From the NCBI RefSeq assembly GCF_016458205.1, contig NZ_JAEMED010000010.1, forward strand, positions 1 to 56,239: a DNA stretch of 56,239 nt, read 5' to 3'. Origin of the DNA: Streptococcus sp. 121. GTDB taxonomy: Bacteria > Bacillota > Bacilli > Lactobacillales > Streptococcaceae. The position numbers were made by a program, and so were the translations under genes. The notes under the pieces were generated by a model. It searched no databases and was not told the origin of the DNA. It saw only the letters and a list, made by a program, of their open reading frames with translations. Shown piece after piece: positions 30,901 to 38,544 of this stretch (its first letter is position 1; each line of letters starts with the position of its first letter).

Positions 30901-31236
30901 AAGTTTGGGCCTGGAACAGAGACCAATGGAATTGTGAAGGCTGTTAATAAGTGGGGTTACAAACACGAAGTTTTAAATAGCCGTAATGCTATTCAGGCTG
31001 CTCTTCAAGCTGGGAATCCAGTCCTACTGGCGGTAGGGGCGAGTGTCTTTGTGAACTACCCATCTACTCATGAGATTGTGCTGTCCGAATACAAGGACGG
31101 AAAAGTTAAGGTTTCAGATCCTTACACCAAATCTCTAAGTGGTTGGCATAGCCTAGATTACCTCTGGAATGTTCGCAGTCGTGTGGCTGAAGACAACCAG
31201 TTAGGTTCTCCAGCAATTGCTGTTAAACGTGCGTAA
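27997..31236 (+). CDS. Secreted YSIRK multidomain cell-wall hydrolase (SH3b, Bsp-like repeats, amidase, C39-like)
   Basis: A 1079-residue protein. Order: YSIRK-type signal peptide (FSIRKYSFGAAS, cleaved near QVQADS, about 35); Ser/Thr-rich stretch to ~150; SH3b-like modules at about 150-225 and 235-305; three GBS-Bsp-like repeats of 104 residues (about 312-615); a third SH3b (about 634-695); an N-acetylmuramoyl-L-alanine amidase domain (about 747-880) with zinc ligands in VIHHNAG, HVVGHDE and TLCPGG; and a C39-like cysteine protease domain (about 906-1065) with TGCVPTS and STHEIVL. No C-terminal LPXTG anchor is present; LPNTS occurs inside the linker at about 890. It probably binds the wall through SH3b and cuts peptidoglycan. 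No tRNA or division partner adjoins it. Confidence 0.88.
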   Translation: MNQRSQQRFSIRKYSFGAASVLIASLVFMGGQVQADSYSETTVKGESSSQTVTSEPQANGTLETNPSSELVTPQTSLRASLAPSTEVATSPSSSSKAVSSSEASASTEETSTLPSVNSASIKTESVQPASATPFRRAATSGSAETSNQLPNSGTYVFEEVAEVHSEPRLASSVVATYSKGQSVVYDQVLNREQRQWLSYIGASGARRYVALPAQNNAGQTTDSAVANTLKALAPQGTYTFSQTAGVKNEARITSPDLATYRPGQSVRYDRVLNADNYTWISYISYSGTRRYVAIGAQSIQPSRPVTPEVKVEKTGRISTSSVSASGFEVVVSNVNHPQGVKEVLVPTWSEKNGQDDLIWHKAVKQADGRYKVRIETKDHKNDAGSYVSHIYYVTNQNNREYVTGTKVTVPQAPVVQKTGQVTGSNISSTGFDVVVSQVNHPQGVKEVLVPTWSEKNGQDDLIWHKAVKQADGSYKVRIETKDHKNDAGSYVSHVYYVTNQNNREYVTGTKVTVPQAPVVQKTGQVTGSNISSTGFDVVVSQVNHPQGVKEVLVPTWSEKNGQDDLIWHKAVKQADGSYKVRIETKDHKNDAGSYLTHVYYVTNQNKREFLSGTRVTVPQKTIVVSRPIPHNLPAQGSYTFTKRSDVKNEPVVTSPTLAVYEVGNKVNYDRIVTTNGYHWLSYISYTGQRRYVAYGPSHTLEEKKEETQGNQSSSGKGLPEKWVGNKKYSGTVTHIDENPVYSDKNRVKIDRIVIHHNAGMSDEGARATWYIRNGNETSAHYQVTPDKIWGVVPENEVAWHAGHYPTNQRSIGIEHLNNSLGPHWTIAEATYRNSAKLIADISLRYDIPLDRNHVVGHDEVSATLCPGGIDIDKLLALAKIERAKLEKTTLPNTSAVPSAPKQVAARVEIPYYSQLDSRWSQKWYGGYKFGPTGCVPTSLAMVFSGLSGKTVLPTEVGDYIYHNTNAFNKFGPGTETNGIVKAVNKWGYKHEVLNSRNAIQAALQAGNPVLLAVGASVFVNYPSTHEIVLSEYKDGKVKVSDPYTKSLSGWHSLDYLWNVRSRVAEDNQLGSPAIAVKRA
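28927..29862 (+). repeat. Three tandem 312-bp in-frame repeats
   Basis: Each copy encodes one 104-residue Bsp-like module (KTGxx...NHPQGVKEVLVPTWSEKNGQDD...). Corresponding landmarks sit exactly 312 bp apart (29001, 29313, 29625). Copies two and three are nearly identical in DNA; copy one has diverged most at its left end. Confidence 0.9.
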
Positions 31237-31240
31237 AGAA

Positions 31241-31276
31241 AAAGAATCGGTCACATCAAGGTGCCGATTCTTTTTT
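31241..31276 (+). terminator. Terminator of the amidase/C39 gene
   Basis: AAAGAATCGG/CCGATTCTTT stem with an inner CAC/GTG pair and a T-run. Confidence 0.85.
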
Positions 31277-31308
31277 GTAGACAGAGGGTCTGGGGTATTT
31301 TCTTACGC

Positions 31309-32523
31309 TTATTTTCTACCTAAAATGTTCTTAATCCCTTGTAGGAATTTTGCTTTGAATGGGAATGGGTAATAGATGAAGGTCCCTGCTTTTTGGCTAA
31401 TATAGCCATTGAAGTTTTGTTTGAAACGGAGGACTCCATCCTGTCCATCAAATTGGCCCATGATTCCCAGGAGGTTGTAGTGTGCAATTCCTCGTTTAAT
31501 GGCTTCCTTCATCACGTATTCTTGTAGCAATGCTGGAGCGTAAAATTTATTAAATTCAGGATAGGAACCAGAGAAGAGGTAGACGGTTTCTTCGGGCATA
31601 TAGAGGAAGAGGGAAGCAGCCAAGAGAATATCTTCAGAACCGTACTTCTCAATGAGATCTTGTGCTTCAGCTAGCCGTACATCAAAGGTTTCAAGCTGTG
31701 AGTTGAATTCACGTAATTGGTTATCTCGTTTTGTACTGGCTGGTCTTTCTTCCAATTTTGCAATTTTTTGAGCTAAAGTCTGCTGTCCTTTTTGGATTTC
31801 CTGTGCATATTCTTGGAAATTAAGGAAGGCTGCCATAAACTCAGCTCGATCTCCAAAACTATCAAAGAAATATTCGTAGTAGGAGAGCTCTTTGTCTGAA
31901 AAATCACGACGGCTAGAAGTCGCTTCGGTTACCTCTTTAAAGAGAGGGAGTTCATCTCTTGTAAGTGGGCGAAGTTTGATTCCAAAAGTGTTGGCTTTTT
32001 TCACAAGGGCCTTACCATTTTTGGTGAAGGAGCTCAGAAGTGATTGTTCATCCAAACCGCTCAAGTCTTTTAGGTAAACCCAATTAGGGGCAGAAGCAGT
32101 ATAGCCAGTTTTAAAACCTTGAAATTGAAAACCTAGATTTTCTAGTAATTCCAATTCAGCTCTGTTTTCCGAACCGATTGCTTCTCCATCTGTGGTGTAT
32201 TCTTGATAAGAAGTATTTGGAAAAATGATGAGTTCCAAAACCCCTTTTTTCTTGGCGTAGGTTTGAAGTGCTTGATAGAATGATGTTAGACCTGAAGGTT
32301 CTACGACCAAGGGACCTAAGGTAATTTCCATATGAAGGCCGCCCGTCATAGGCATGGTTTGAACCATGGCAGCAACTTGGATTTGATTGTTTTCTTTATA
32401 GGCTAAGAATTCAATCGTGTAGCCTCGTTTTTCCAGGAGACTAGCCATTTGTGGACTTTGCATATAAGAACGCTTTTCAATATGAAGCTGTTCAAATTCT
32501 TGGGGAGTTATCGTCTCTAACAT
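31309..32523 (-). CDS. murN: MurN-like FemABX aminoacyltransferase
   Basis: A 404-residue FemX/FemAB protein: two GNAT-like subdomains with an inserted coiled-coil arm (about 225-290, QEIQKGQQTLAQKIAKLEE) of the seryl-tRNA-synthetase type. Such enzymes add amino acids from aminoacyl-tRNA to the Lys side chain of lipid II. As the second FemX gene after the MurM-like one it would add the second residue of the cross-bridge (MurN role). The order MurM then MurN follows pneumococcus; which protein has which role is inferred from order. 6 nt from the upstream gene. Confidence 0.82.
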   Translation of the reverse strand: MLETITPQEFEQLHIEKRSYMQSPQMASLLEKRGYTIEFLAYKENNQIQVAAMVQTMPMTGGLHMEITLGPLVVEPSGLTSFYQALQTYAKKKGVLELIIFPNTSYQEYTTDGEAIGSENRAELELLENLGFQFQGFKTGYTASAPNWVYLKDLSGLDEQSLLSSFTKNGKALVKKANTFGIKLRPLTRDELPLFKEVTEATSSRRDFSDKELSYYEYFFDSFGDRAEFMAAFLNFQEYAQEIQKGQQTLAQKIAKLEERPASTKRDNQLREFNSQLETFDVRLAEAQDLIEKYGSEDILLAASLFLYMPEETVYLFSGSYPEFNKFYAPALLQEYVMKEAIKRGIAHYNLLGIMGQFDGQDGVLRFKQNFNGYISQKAGTFIYYPFPFKAKFLQGIKNILGRK

Positions 32524-32529
32524 GAAATT

Positions 32530-33741
32530 TTACTTCCTTAATTTTTTTCGAAGTTTAAGTGCTAAGTTTGCAAGTGGATAAAGCGTGCTAGTAGGTAGAT
32601 CAAATTCTCCAACAAATTCTTCGATGACAGGAGAAAGATTTTTCTTAAAGTTATAAAGGCCACCGTCAAGACTGTTTTCTACTCCCCCCATGTTATGCCA
32701 CTTTTTCCCACGATTGAAACTGTGTAGGGCAGTCTCATACCAAGTTAATAAAGGTGCTTGGTAGCGTGCGAAGTCATCGTTCATGCCAGCATAAATATTT
32801 TCTGCGGTTGGGCCAAACTCAAGGGTGAGGGTTCCTGAAATTGCGACGAGATCTCCGTGGATTTCTTGCATTTGTGTTAGAAAATCAAGTTCAGATTGGA
32901 GTCGTTTTTGGTCATCTTGGTTTTGTAGCGATTTGTTGGACTGGTTATTGTTGTCAAATTTTTTTGCTTCTTCTTGTTTTTTGTGTAGTTCTTTTTCTAA
33001 GCGTTTTTTACGTTCTACAAGATTCAATTGAGCTATCGTGATGAAGGCGTCATTACCATACGTTGTGAGAAGTTTCTGGTAGTAGTCTTTCCCTCGTAAA
33101 GAAATATTTTTCCGATCTTCTGTTCGCTTCATGAGGTCGGAGAAGGCATCTAGTAATTCTTCACCTCCAAATACAATTTCCAATCCCTTGTTGCGAGCAG
33201 TACGGATATTCTGCCGGGTACGTTTTGCTAAGCGTTCTTCGCCGAAGTAGCCGTTGTAGATATTTGCATGAAAGCGGGGTTGGATTGTATCGCTTAGATC
33301 TTGGGTTGGGCCAGTCCATTTTGCACCAGCTGTTTCAAGATGCTCAATAGCTGTTTGAGTGAGTGGGTCAGTCTCCAAGCTCCCATCGGGAAGCGTCTTA
33401 CTGAGGAAGAGGCTAGGGTCTATTTTGGCAAAAATAGCTTTGTGTTCTTTTGCTCGTTTTTTGAGCGTTTTCATGACGAAGGTCACCAAGTTTTGATTTT
33501 GGTAATCCATAATTGGGCCACGCGGGACATAGAGCATGGTGAGTCCAAGTGGTAGTGGTCGAATTAAGATGAGTGCAGAAGCCACAAGTGTTTCATTTTG
33601 ATCTAGGAAAATCAGCCGTTCACTTTTCCAGTTGTCTTTAATAATGGCCCACGAACTACTTTGAAGTAGGTTGGCCTGGGGGTGCTGGCTGACAAACTGA
33701 TCATATTCTTGGAGATCAGAATTAATTTTATAGGTATACAT
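32530..33741 (-). CDS. murM: MurM-like FemABX aminoacyltransferase
   Basis: A 403-residue FemABX protein with the same two-lobe fold and coiled-coil arm (about 245-300, VERKKRLEKELHKKQEEAKK). It likely adds the first residue (Ser or Ala) of the interpeptide bridge to lipid II-Lys using charged tRNA. ATG 33741 overlaps the HAD gene stop by one base (TAATG), implying coupled translation; a GTG 15 nt upstream is a weaker alternative. Pneumococcal MurM variants influence penicillin resistance (family knowledge). Confidence 0.83.
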   Translation of the reverse strand: MYTYKINSDLQEYDQFVSQHPQANLLQSSSWAIIKDNWKSERLIFLDQNETLVASALILIRPLPLGLTMLYVPRGPIMDYQNQNLVTFVMKTLKKRAKEHKAIFAKIDPSLFLSKTLPDGSLETDPLTQTAIEHLETAGAKWTGPTQDLSDTIQPRFHANIYNGYFGEERLAKRTRQNIRTARNKGLEIVFGGEELLDAFSDLMKRTEDRKNISLRGKDYYQKLLTTYGNDAFITIAQLNLVERKKRLEKELHKKQEEAKKFDNNNQSNKSLQNQDDQKRLQSELDFLTQMQEIHGDLVAISGTLTLEFGPTAENIYAGMNDDFARYQAPLLTWYETALHSFNRGKKWHNMGGVENSLDGGLYNFKKNLSPVIEEFVGEFDLPTSTLYPLANLALKLRKKLRK

Positions 33742-34550
33742 TAGTCCAATACCCACTTTCTAATGGCGTAGGCAACGCCGGATTCTTGATTGGATTTGGT
33801 GATGTGTTTGGCGATTTTTTTGACGTTGGGATTGCCGTTTTCCATGACGACGGAGTGGCCGACGACTTCTAGCATGGCGAGGTCATTTTCCTCGTCCCCG
33901 ATGGCCATGGTTTGGTCCATTGTTAACCCTAGCTCTTGAGCCAATTGTTGGATGGCCCTCCCTTTATTGGCGCTTTTTTTAAGAATTTCTAAATAAAAAG
34001 GAGTGGATTTAACGATGGTGAAGCGGTCGTAGAATTCCGCTGGCAACTTGGCAATGGCAGCATCGAGTACTTCCGGTTCATCAATATACATGGTTTTGAT
34101 GATTTCCTTGCCCTCCATTTCTTCTGGTGTTCGGTAGAAGATGGGCATGTTGACCAACTGGGATTCATGGACGGTGTATTTGCCGATGTTGCGGTTGGCA
34201 GTGAAAATCCCTTGCTTGGTGATGGCGTGCATGTGAACGCCAAGAAGGCGGGAGTAGTACTCGATGTCCAGATAGTCTTGATAGGTTAGGATGTCTTTGA
34301 CCAGCTCTTGGCCAGTCGCTGCGTCTTGTACGAGCGCGCCATTGAAGGTGATGACATAGTGTCCAGGTTTGTTGAGCTCCAGTTCTTCAAGTAGGTGGTG
34401 AACCCCAGCAACAGGACGGCCAGTGGCAATGACCACTTGAACTCCGGCCTGACTCGCCTCAAGGACGGCTTCTTTGACTTCTTTTGTGATTTTTTTATCG
34501 GGTGTGATTAAGGTTCCGTCGATATCAACGGCCACTAATTTGATACTCAT
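33741..34550 (-). CDS. Cof-type HAD-IIB phosphatase
   Basis: 269 residues. HAD motif I is VDIDGTLI (Asp nucleophile about 9), motif II lies near VIATGRP, and motif IV is GDEENDLAML near the C-terminus, with the C2B cap between. Cof-type enzymes dephosphorylate sugar phosphates or cofactors such as FMN/PLP. Within the operon it overlaps the HD gene by 4 nt and murM by 1 nt, so it is expressed with the cross-bridge enzymes. Its true substrate is unknown. Confidence 0.88.
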   Translation of the reverse strand: MSIKLVAVDIDGTLITPDKKITKEVKEAVLEASQAGVQVVIATGRPVAGVHHLLEELELNKPGHYVITFNGALVQDAATGQELVKDILTYQDYLDIEYYSRLLGVHMHAITKQGIFTANRNIGKYTVHESQLVNMPIFYRTPEEMEGKEIIKTMYIDEPEVLDAAIAKLPAEFYDRFTIVKSTPFYLEILKKSANKGRAIQQLAQELGLTMDQTMAIGDEENDLAMLEVVGHSVVMENGNPNVKKIAKHITKSNQESGVAYAIRKWVLD

Positions 34551-35857
34551 TCTTTAGGTTCTCCATAAATAAAGCTATCGTTTTGAATGTAGGATTGGAA
34601 GGTTTTTCCTTGAAAGGAAAAGAGATCATTCTCGCCCATCATTTCCTTAGGGAAATAAAAGCGATGGTCTCCGTAGCGGGTACCGGTCAAAGCCTGAACC
34701 AAAGGGGATAGGCTAGACAGTTCTCTCAAGCTACCGTCTTTTTGCAGGATTTCAATTTGAGTCTTAGACCGGCCTTCATCAGGACGGTAGATATCGTAAG
34801 GCAAATCGAAATTACGATGGATAGCGGTGTAATAAAGGGGATCAAATCCAACCTCTTGAACCAAGTCACGAAGTACTTGGAGATGCTCTTCATCCTCTTT
34901 TTCAAAAAGAATGGACTTGAAAACACGACGGTTAATGACACGCTGGGCCAAGTCTGAAAGAATCTTATCGGGACTGGTCATCCAGGATTGGAAATAGGTG
35001 GACAAAACACCATCATCTAGTGCCAAATAATCCTCCAAACTAACTTCTTCCTGAAAGAAAGGGAGGAGGCGAGGGGAAGAGTAAGCAAAGTAATCCCGAT
35101 ATTCCGGGAAAATCTTCCGAGCTCGCTCCAAGAGTTTGTGGAGCAGGACTTCCATAGCGCGTGTGGCAGGATGGAAGTAAATCTGCATATACATCTGGAA
35201 GCGGCTGACAATATAGTCCTCCACTGCATGAAGGCCATTCCGACGAAAGGCGATACCATTGGACACCGGCTCCATGACGCGGAGAATCCGCGTTAAATCA
35301 AATTCTCCATAGTGAGTGCCAGTGAAATAGGAATCCCGTAAAAGATAATCCATCCGATCGACATCAATTTGACTGGAAATGAGCTGGACCACCTGCTTGT
35401 TTGGATAAGTATGATCAATAACACTGGCCACTTTCTCCGGAAAATCAGGGGCTACCTGAAGAAGTATCTGGTGAACCTGACTGTTTGGATCCAGGATAAT
35501 GCGTTGCGTCATTAGCTCATGGTCGGTATGGAAGAGCCCTTCGAACGTATGAGAATAGGCACCATGTCCGACATCATGAAGCAAGGCAGCTGTCATGGTT
35601 AAGAGGTTTTCCCCTGGATTCCAGATATCCGGATAGGATTCCGTAAAATTTTGCGTGACTTGACGTGCTAACTCATAAGCTCCAAGACAGTGTGAAAAAC
35701 GGCTATGTTCTCCTCCGTGAAAGGTAAAACTGGACGTCCCCAGTTGTTTAATCCGACGTAGCCGTTGAAATTCCCTGCTGTTAATTAATTGGTAAATAAT
35801 AGGGTCGTTCACATGAACATAGTTGTGAACAGGATCCCGAAAAACCTTTTCAATCAT
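34547..35857 (-). CDS. HD-domain phosphohydrolase (YwfO/dGTPase-like)
   Basis: 436 residues. The HD metal site is complete: His in GEHSRFSHCLGA (about 51-56), HD in ALLHDVGHGAYSH (about 94-95) and a later Asp in SSQIDVDRMDYLLRDS. This resembles the Bacillus YwfO and enterococcal EF1143 dNTP triphosphohydrolases. First gene of the four-gene minus-strand operon. On the minus strand TGG-TAAAAT lies exactly 6 nt before the ATG, so its mRNA may be leaderless. Confidence 0.88.
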   Translation of the reverse strand: MIEKVFRDPVHNYVHVNDPIIYQLINSREFQRLRRIKQLGTSSFTFHGGEHSRFSHCLGAYELARQVTQNFTESYPDIWNPGENLLTMTAALLHDVGHGAYSHTFEGLFHTDHELMTQRIILDPNSQVHQILLQVAPDFPEKVASVIDHTYPNKQVVQLISSQIDVDRMDYLLRDSYFTGTHYGEFDLTRILRVMEPVSNGIAFRRNGLHAVEDYIVSRFQMYMQIYFHPATRAMEVLLHKLLERARKIFPEYRDYFAYSSPRLLPFFQEEVSLEDYLALDDGVLSTYFQSWMTSPDKILSDLAQRVINRRVFKSILFEKEDEEHLQVLRDLVQEVGFDPLYYTAIHRNFDLPYDIYRPDEGRSKTQIEILQKDGSLRELSSLSPLVQALTGTRYGDHRFYFPKEMMGENDLFSFQGKTFQSYIQNDSFIYGEPKE

Positions 35858-35863
35858 AGCAAC

Positions 35864-35872
35864 ATTTTACCA
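35864..35872 (-). promoter_or_regulatory. Extended -10 of the HD-HAD-murMN operon, 6 nt before the ATG
   Basis: Minus strand TGG-TAAAAT, then six bases, then the start codon at 35857. No -35 match is seen. Confidence 0.5.
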
Positions 35873-35984
35873 TAAAATCAGCGATTCCACTATTTCCGCT
35901 TGATGTAAAGGTAAGCATCTTTTGAAAACTGTGTGAGGAGTTGATTGCTCTTAGGAATCTATCAACAGTCCAAAGTATCTCGAT

Positions 35985-36013
35985 TTGGGAAACCATACTT
36001 ATTTTGATAAAAT
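35985..36013 (+). promoter_or_regulatory. Promoter of the E1 dehydrogenase genes
   Basis: TTGGGA, 17-bp spacer and TAAAAT with an extended TGA. An ATG lies 6 nt downstream (36020); a second in-frame ATG at 36050 has a GGGG ribosome site. Confidence 0.65.
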
Positions 36014-36049
36014 GGGGATATGAAAAATCAAAAAGGGGATGATCTGTCA

Positions 36050-36982
36050 ATGAAATGGGCAAAAGAGACCATTCTTTCGTGGTATGAAACAATGGTTAAG
36101 ATTCGTCAATTTGAAAATATCCTCGATGACTACAACAATCAAGGGAAAATCTATGGGACTACCCATTTATACAATGGGGAAGAGGCTATTGCAACAGCTA
36201 TCTTGACCTTGGCTGATCGAGGAGATTATGCCCTGTCGACACACCGTAATCATGGTCATGCCATTGCTAAGGGATTATCAACGAAGGCCATGTTTGCAGA
36301 GATTTTTGGTCGGGAATCAGGGATCAACCGGGGGCGGGCAGGCTCCATGCAGATTTCTGATTTTTCCAAGGGGTTTATTGGGGGAAATGGCATTGTTGGT
36401 GGAAACTTCCCCATTGCGCTTGGTTTGGCCAAGGCACTTCAGATGGATCAGAAGAATCAGGTGGTCCTCTGTTTTTCAGGGGATGGGGCGACTAACCAAG
36501 GAACTTTCCATGAAAGCCTGAATTTGGCAAGCGTCTGGAAGTTACCGATACTCTTCATTATTGAAAACAATCAGTACGCCATGTCTTCCTATACGGATCA
36601 TATGACTGCTGGAGACATTGTTAGCCGGGGACAGAATTATGAGATGAAGAGCCTCAAGATCAATGGACAGGATATTTTTACGGTTGCAGAGGCCTTTTTA
36701 CAGGTGCGTCAAGTTCTTAAAGATGGACCTGTCCTCATGGAGGTGACAACCTATCGGTTCAGAGGCCATTCTCGGTCGGATAAAGAAGACTATCGCACCA
36801 AGGATGAGTACTTAAACTACCAAGATCCAATTGCGGCTTTACGCGACTTCATTCTAACTGAAGGCTACCGGACTCAAGATGAACTCGCTTTTATGGAAGA
36901 ACGCATTTATCAAACTTTAATGGAGGAAGCTGCAGAGGCTTATGCCAGTCCTGCAGCGGGGTGTGAGGTCGAAAATGAATAA
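36050..36982 (+). CDS. Thiamine-diphosphate dehydrogenase E1 alpha subunit (acetoin/pyruvate type)
   Basis: 310 residues. The ThDP/Mg motif GDGATNQGTFHESLNLASVW is intact, as are the HRNHGHAIAKG loop and the phosphorylation-loop-like HSRSDKEDYR. Forms alpha2beta2 E1 with the next gene to decarboxylate a 2-oxo acid or acetoin. The start is ambiguous: 36050 has AAGGGG 11 nt upstream, whereas 36020 would be leaderless. The usual E2 (lipoyl acyltransferase) and E3 genes are absent nearby, so it must borrow them or act otherwise. Confidence 0.87.
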   Translation: MKWAKETILSWYETMVKIRQFENILDDYNNQGKIYGTTHLYNGEEAIATAILTLADRGDYALSTHRNHGHAIAKGLSTKAMFAEIFGRESGINRGRAGSMQISDFSKGFIGGNGIVGGNFPIALGLAKALQMDQKNQVVLCFSGDGATNQGTFHESLNLASVWKLPILFIIENNQYAMSSYTDHMTAGDIVSRGQNYEMKSLKINGQDIFTVAEAFLQVRQVLKDGPVLMEVTTYRFRGHSRSDKEDYRTKDEYLNYQDPIAALRDFILTEGYRTQDELAFMEERIYQTLMEEAAEAYASPAAGCEVENE

Positions 36983-37943
36983 GGGAAGACAGCTCAGTTT
37001 TTTGGAAGCCATCCGAGAGGCTCAAGAACAAATCCTCGAGAGGGATTCACGAGCCTTTGTTTTGGGAGAAGATGTGGGTGTATACGGTGGTGGATTTGGA
37101 GCAACCAAGGGATTGATTGAAAAATTCCCAGACCGTGTTTTGGAAACGCCCATTTCGGAAGCAGCCATGACAGGGGTAGCCATGGGGTCGGCCATTTTAG
37201 GAAAACGTCCGATTATGGAAATTCAGTTTTCGGATTTCTTGACGGTTGCGATGGACCCACTCGTCAATCAAATTGCCAAAATTGCCTATACATCTTGTGG
37301 GACCATGACAGCTCCCGTGGTGATTCGGGCGGCCTCAGGGGGAGGGACTGGAGCTGGCACCCAACATTCCCAAAGTTTGGAAGCTTGGTTTGCCCATGTT
37401 CCGGGCTTGCACGTTGTCATACCCAGCAATCCCTATGATGCCAAAGGCCTGCTGATGGCGGCTGTGGCCAGTCCAGACCCTGTCTTGGTTTTGGAACCCA
37501 AATCGCTTTATAGGACAGTAGGAAATGTTCCCGAAGAGCCTTATGAAGTAGACTTGGGCAAGGTGAAGGTATTACAAGAAGGAAATGATCTAACGATTAT
37601 CGCCCTTGGAGCCATGCTTCCACTAGTTCAGGAAGCCCTTGAGGGGCTGCCTTATCAGGTGACCCTGGTGGATCCTGTAACAGTTAGTCCGCTAGATCGC
37701 CACGGCTTGTTGGAAGCGGCTATGAAAACAGACAAGACACTAGTTGTAACCGAGAGTTATGGAGATTTTGGAGTAGCTGCAGAAATCATGGCCTCTTTAG
37801 TGGAACTGGGCTATCGAGGACGTCTGAAACGTCTGACTAGCCTGTTCAGCCCCATCCCTGCGGCCCAAAGTTTGGAAAGCCAAGTTCGACCAAGTGTCGA
37901 TAACATTCGTCAAACCATCGAGGAGTTTTACCGTGAAGATTGA
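36975..37943 (+). CDS. Thiamine-diphosphate dehydrogenase E1 beta subunit
   Basis: 322 residues: transketolase pyrimidine-binding domain (GEDVGVYGGGFGATKGL; ETPISEAAMTGVAMG with the catalytic Glu), then a C-terminal transketolase domain (LTIIALGAMLPL; VTESYGDFGVAAEI). Partner of the alpha subunit. The start overlaps the alpha stop by 8 nt (ATGAATAA), and its own end overlaps the DUF1934 start by 11 nt, so the three genes are tightly coupled. AcoB and PdhB homologues cannot be separated by eye. Confidence 0.88.
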   Translation: MNKGRQLSFLEAIREAQEQILERDSRAFVLGEDVGVYGGGFGATKGLIEKFPDRVLETPISEAAMTGVAMGSAILGKRPIMEIQFSDFLTVAMDPLVNQIAKIAYTSCGTMTAPVVIRAASGGGTGAGTQHSQSLEAWFAHVPGLHVVIPSNPYDAKGLLMAAVASPDPVLVLEPKSLYRTVGNVPEEPYEVDLGKVKVLQEGNDLTIIALGAMLPLVQEALEGLPYQVTLVDPVTVSPLDRHGLLEAAMKTDKTLVVTESYGDFGVAAEIMASLVELGYRGRLKRLTSLFSPIPAAQSLESQVRPSVDNIRQTIEEFYRED

Positions 37944-38331
37944 AATTACCAATTATATTCAGGTTGGTGACCAAAAGGAAGTGGTCCATCAAGCCTATGA
38001 GGCCGAGCAACGCCAAAAAGGAGATTTTACCTATTTTCTATATAAAAATGAAGAGGGGGAGAAGGTGGTGCTCAAGTTTAAAGAGGATGAGCTGGTCATG
38101 ACCCGTTTTAGCACCCCCCAGTCCATTATGCGATTTGTGGATCAGAAGCAGGTACCAGTAGGGGTGCACACGCCGATGGGCCTGCAACAATTTATTAGCC
38201 AAACGGATTCGATGCAACTGGATATATCAGCCCAGACCTTGATCATGTGCTATCAGCTTTTATCAGCTGACGGGGAATCTGTTTTTGCTGAGTATGACTT
38301 TCGTTTGACTTGGACGGATGAGGGGGAATAG
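37933..38331 (+). CDS. DUF1934 (YwiB-like) calycin-type protein
   Basis: 132 residues, alternating short strands of a beta-barrel (IEITNYIQVGDQKEVVHQ; FTYFLYKNEEGEKVVLKF; LIMCYQLL). Looks like the DUF1934/YwiB family of small cytoplasmic barrels with unknown ligand. GTG start at 37933 with GAGGAG 7 nt upstream; it overlaps the E1 beta stop by 11 nt. In other firmicutes this family often lies near argS or rpoE; here it rides on the E1 genes. Function unknown. Confidence 0.8.
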   Translation: MKIEITNYIQVGDQKEVVHQAYEAEQRQKGDFTYFLYKNEEGEKVVLKFKEDELVMTRFSTPQSIMRFVDQKQVPVGVHTPMGLQQFISQTDSMQLDISAQTLIMCYQLLSADGESVFAEYDFRLTWTDEGE

Positions 38332-38364
38332 CCCTTTTGTCCAAAGACTTTTTCTGCATGAGCC

Positions 38365-38393
38365 TTGCCATTCTTCTTTTCATTTGATAAAAT
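38365..38393 (+). promoter_or_regulatory. Promoter of the riboswitch-P-type ATPase unit
   Basis: TTGCCA, 17-bp spacer, TAAAAT with an extended TGA. It ends about 10 nt before the aptamer. Confidence 0.8.
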
Positions 38394-38402
38394 ACTATAG
38401 AA

Positions 38403-38513
38403 ATCAAGGGAGTAGCTAACGGTTCCAACCGTGTCAAGGTCGTCAATCCGAAATTCATTTCCGGCCTTGGATGAAATAGCGAGACTTGTTCAATAAAACA
38501 AGTCTCTTTTTGT
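38403..38513 (+). ncRNA. yybP-ykoY manganese riboswitch with terminator
   Basis: The aptamer carries the conserved AAGGGAGTAGC (38406-38416) and CCGGCCTTGGATG (38461-38473), the two internal-loop strands that clamp Mn2+ in this class. An intrinsic terminator follows (GAGACTTGTT/AACAAGTCTC, 38481-38506, then T-rich). Mn2+ binding should prevent termination and turn on the exporter behind it. Confidence 0.88.
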
Positions 38514-38544
38514 TTGCCAAAAAGGGACTAGAAAGAGGAGAGTT

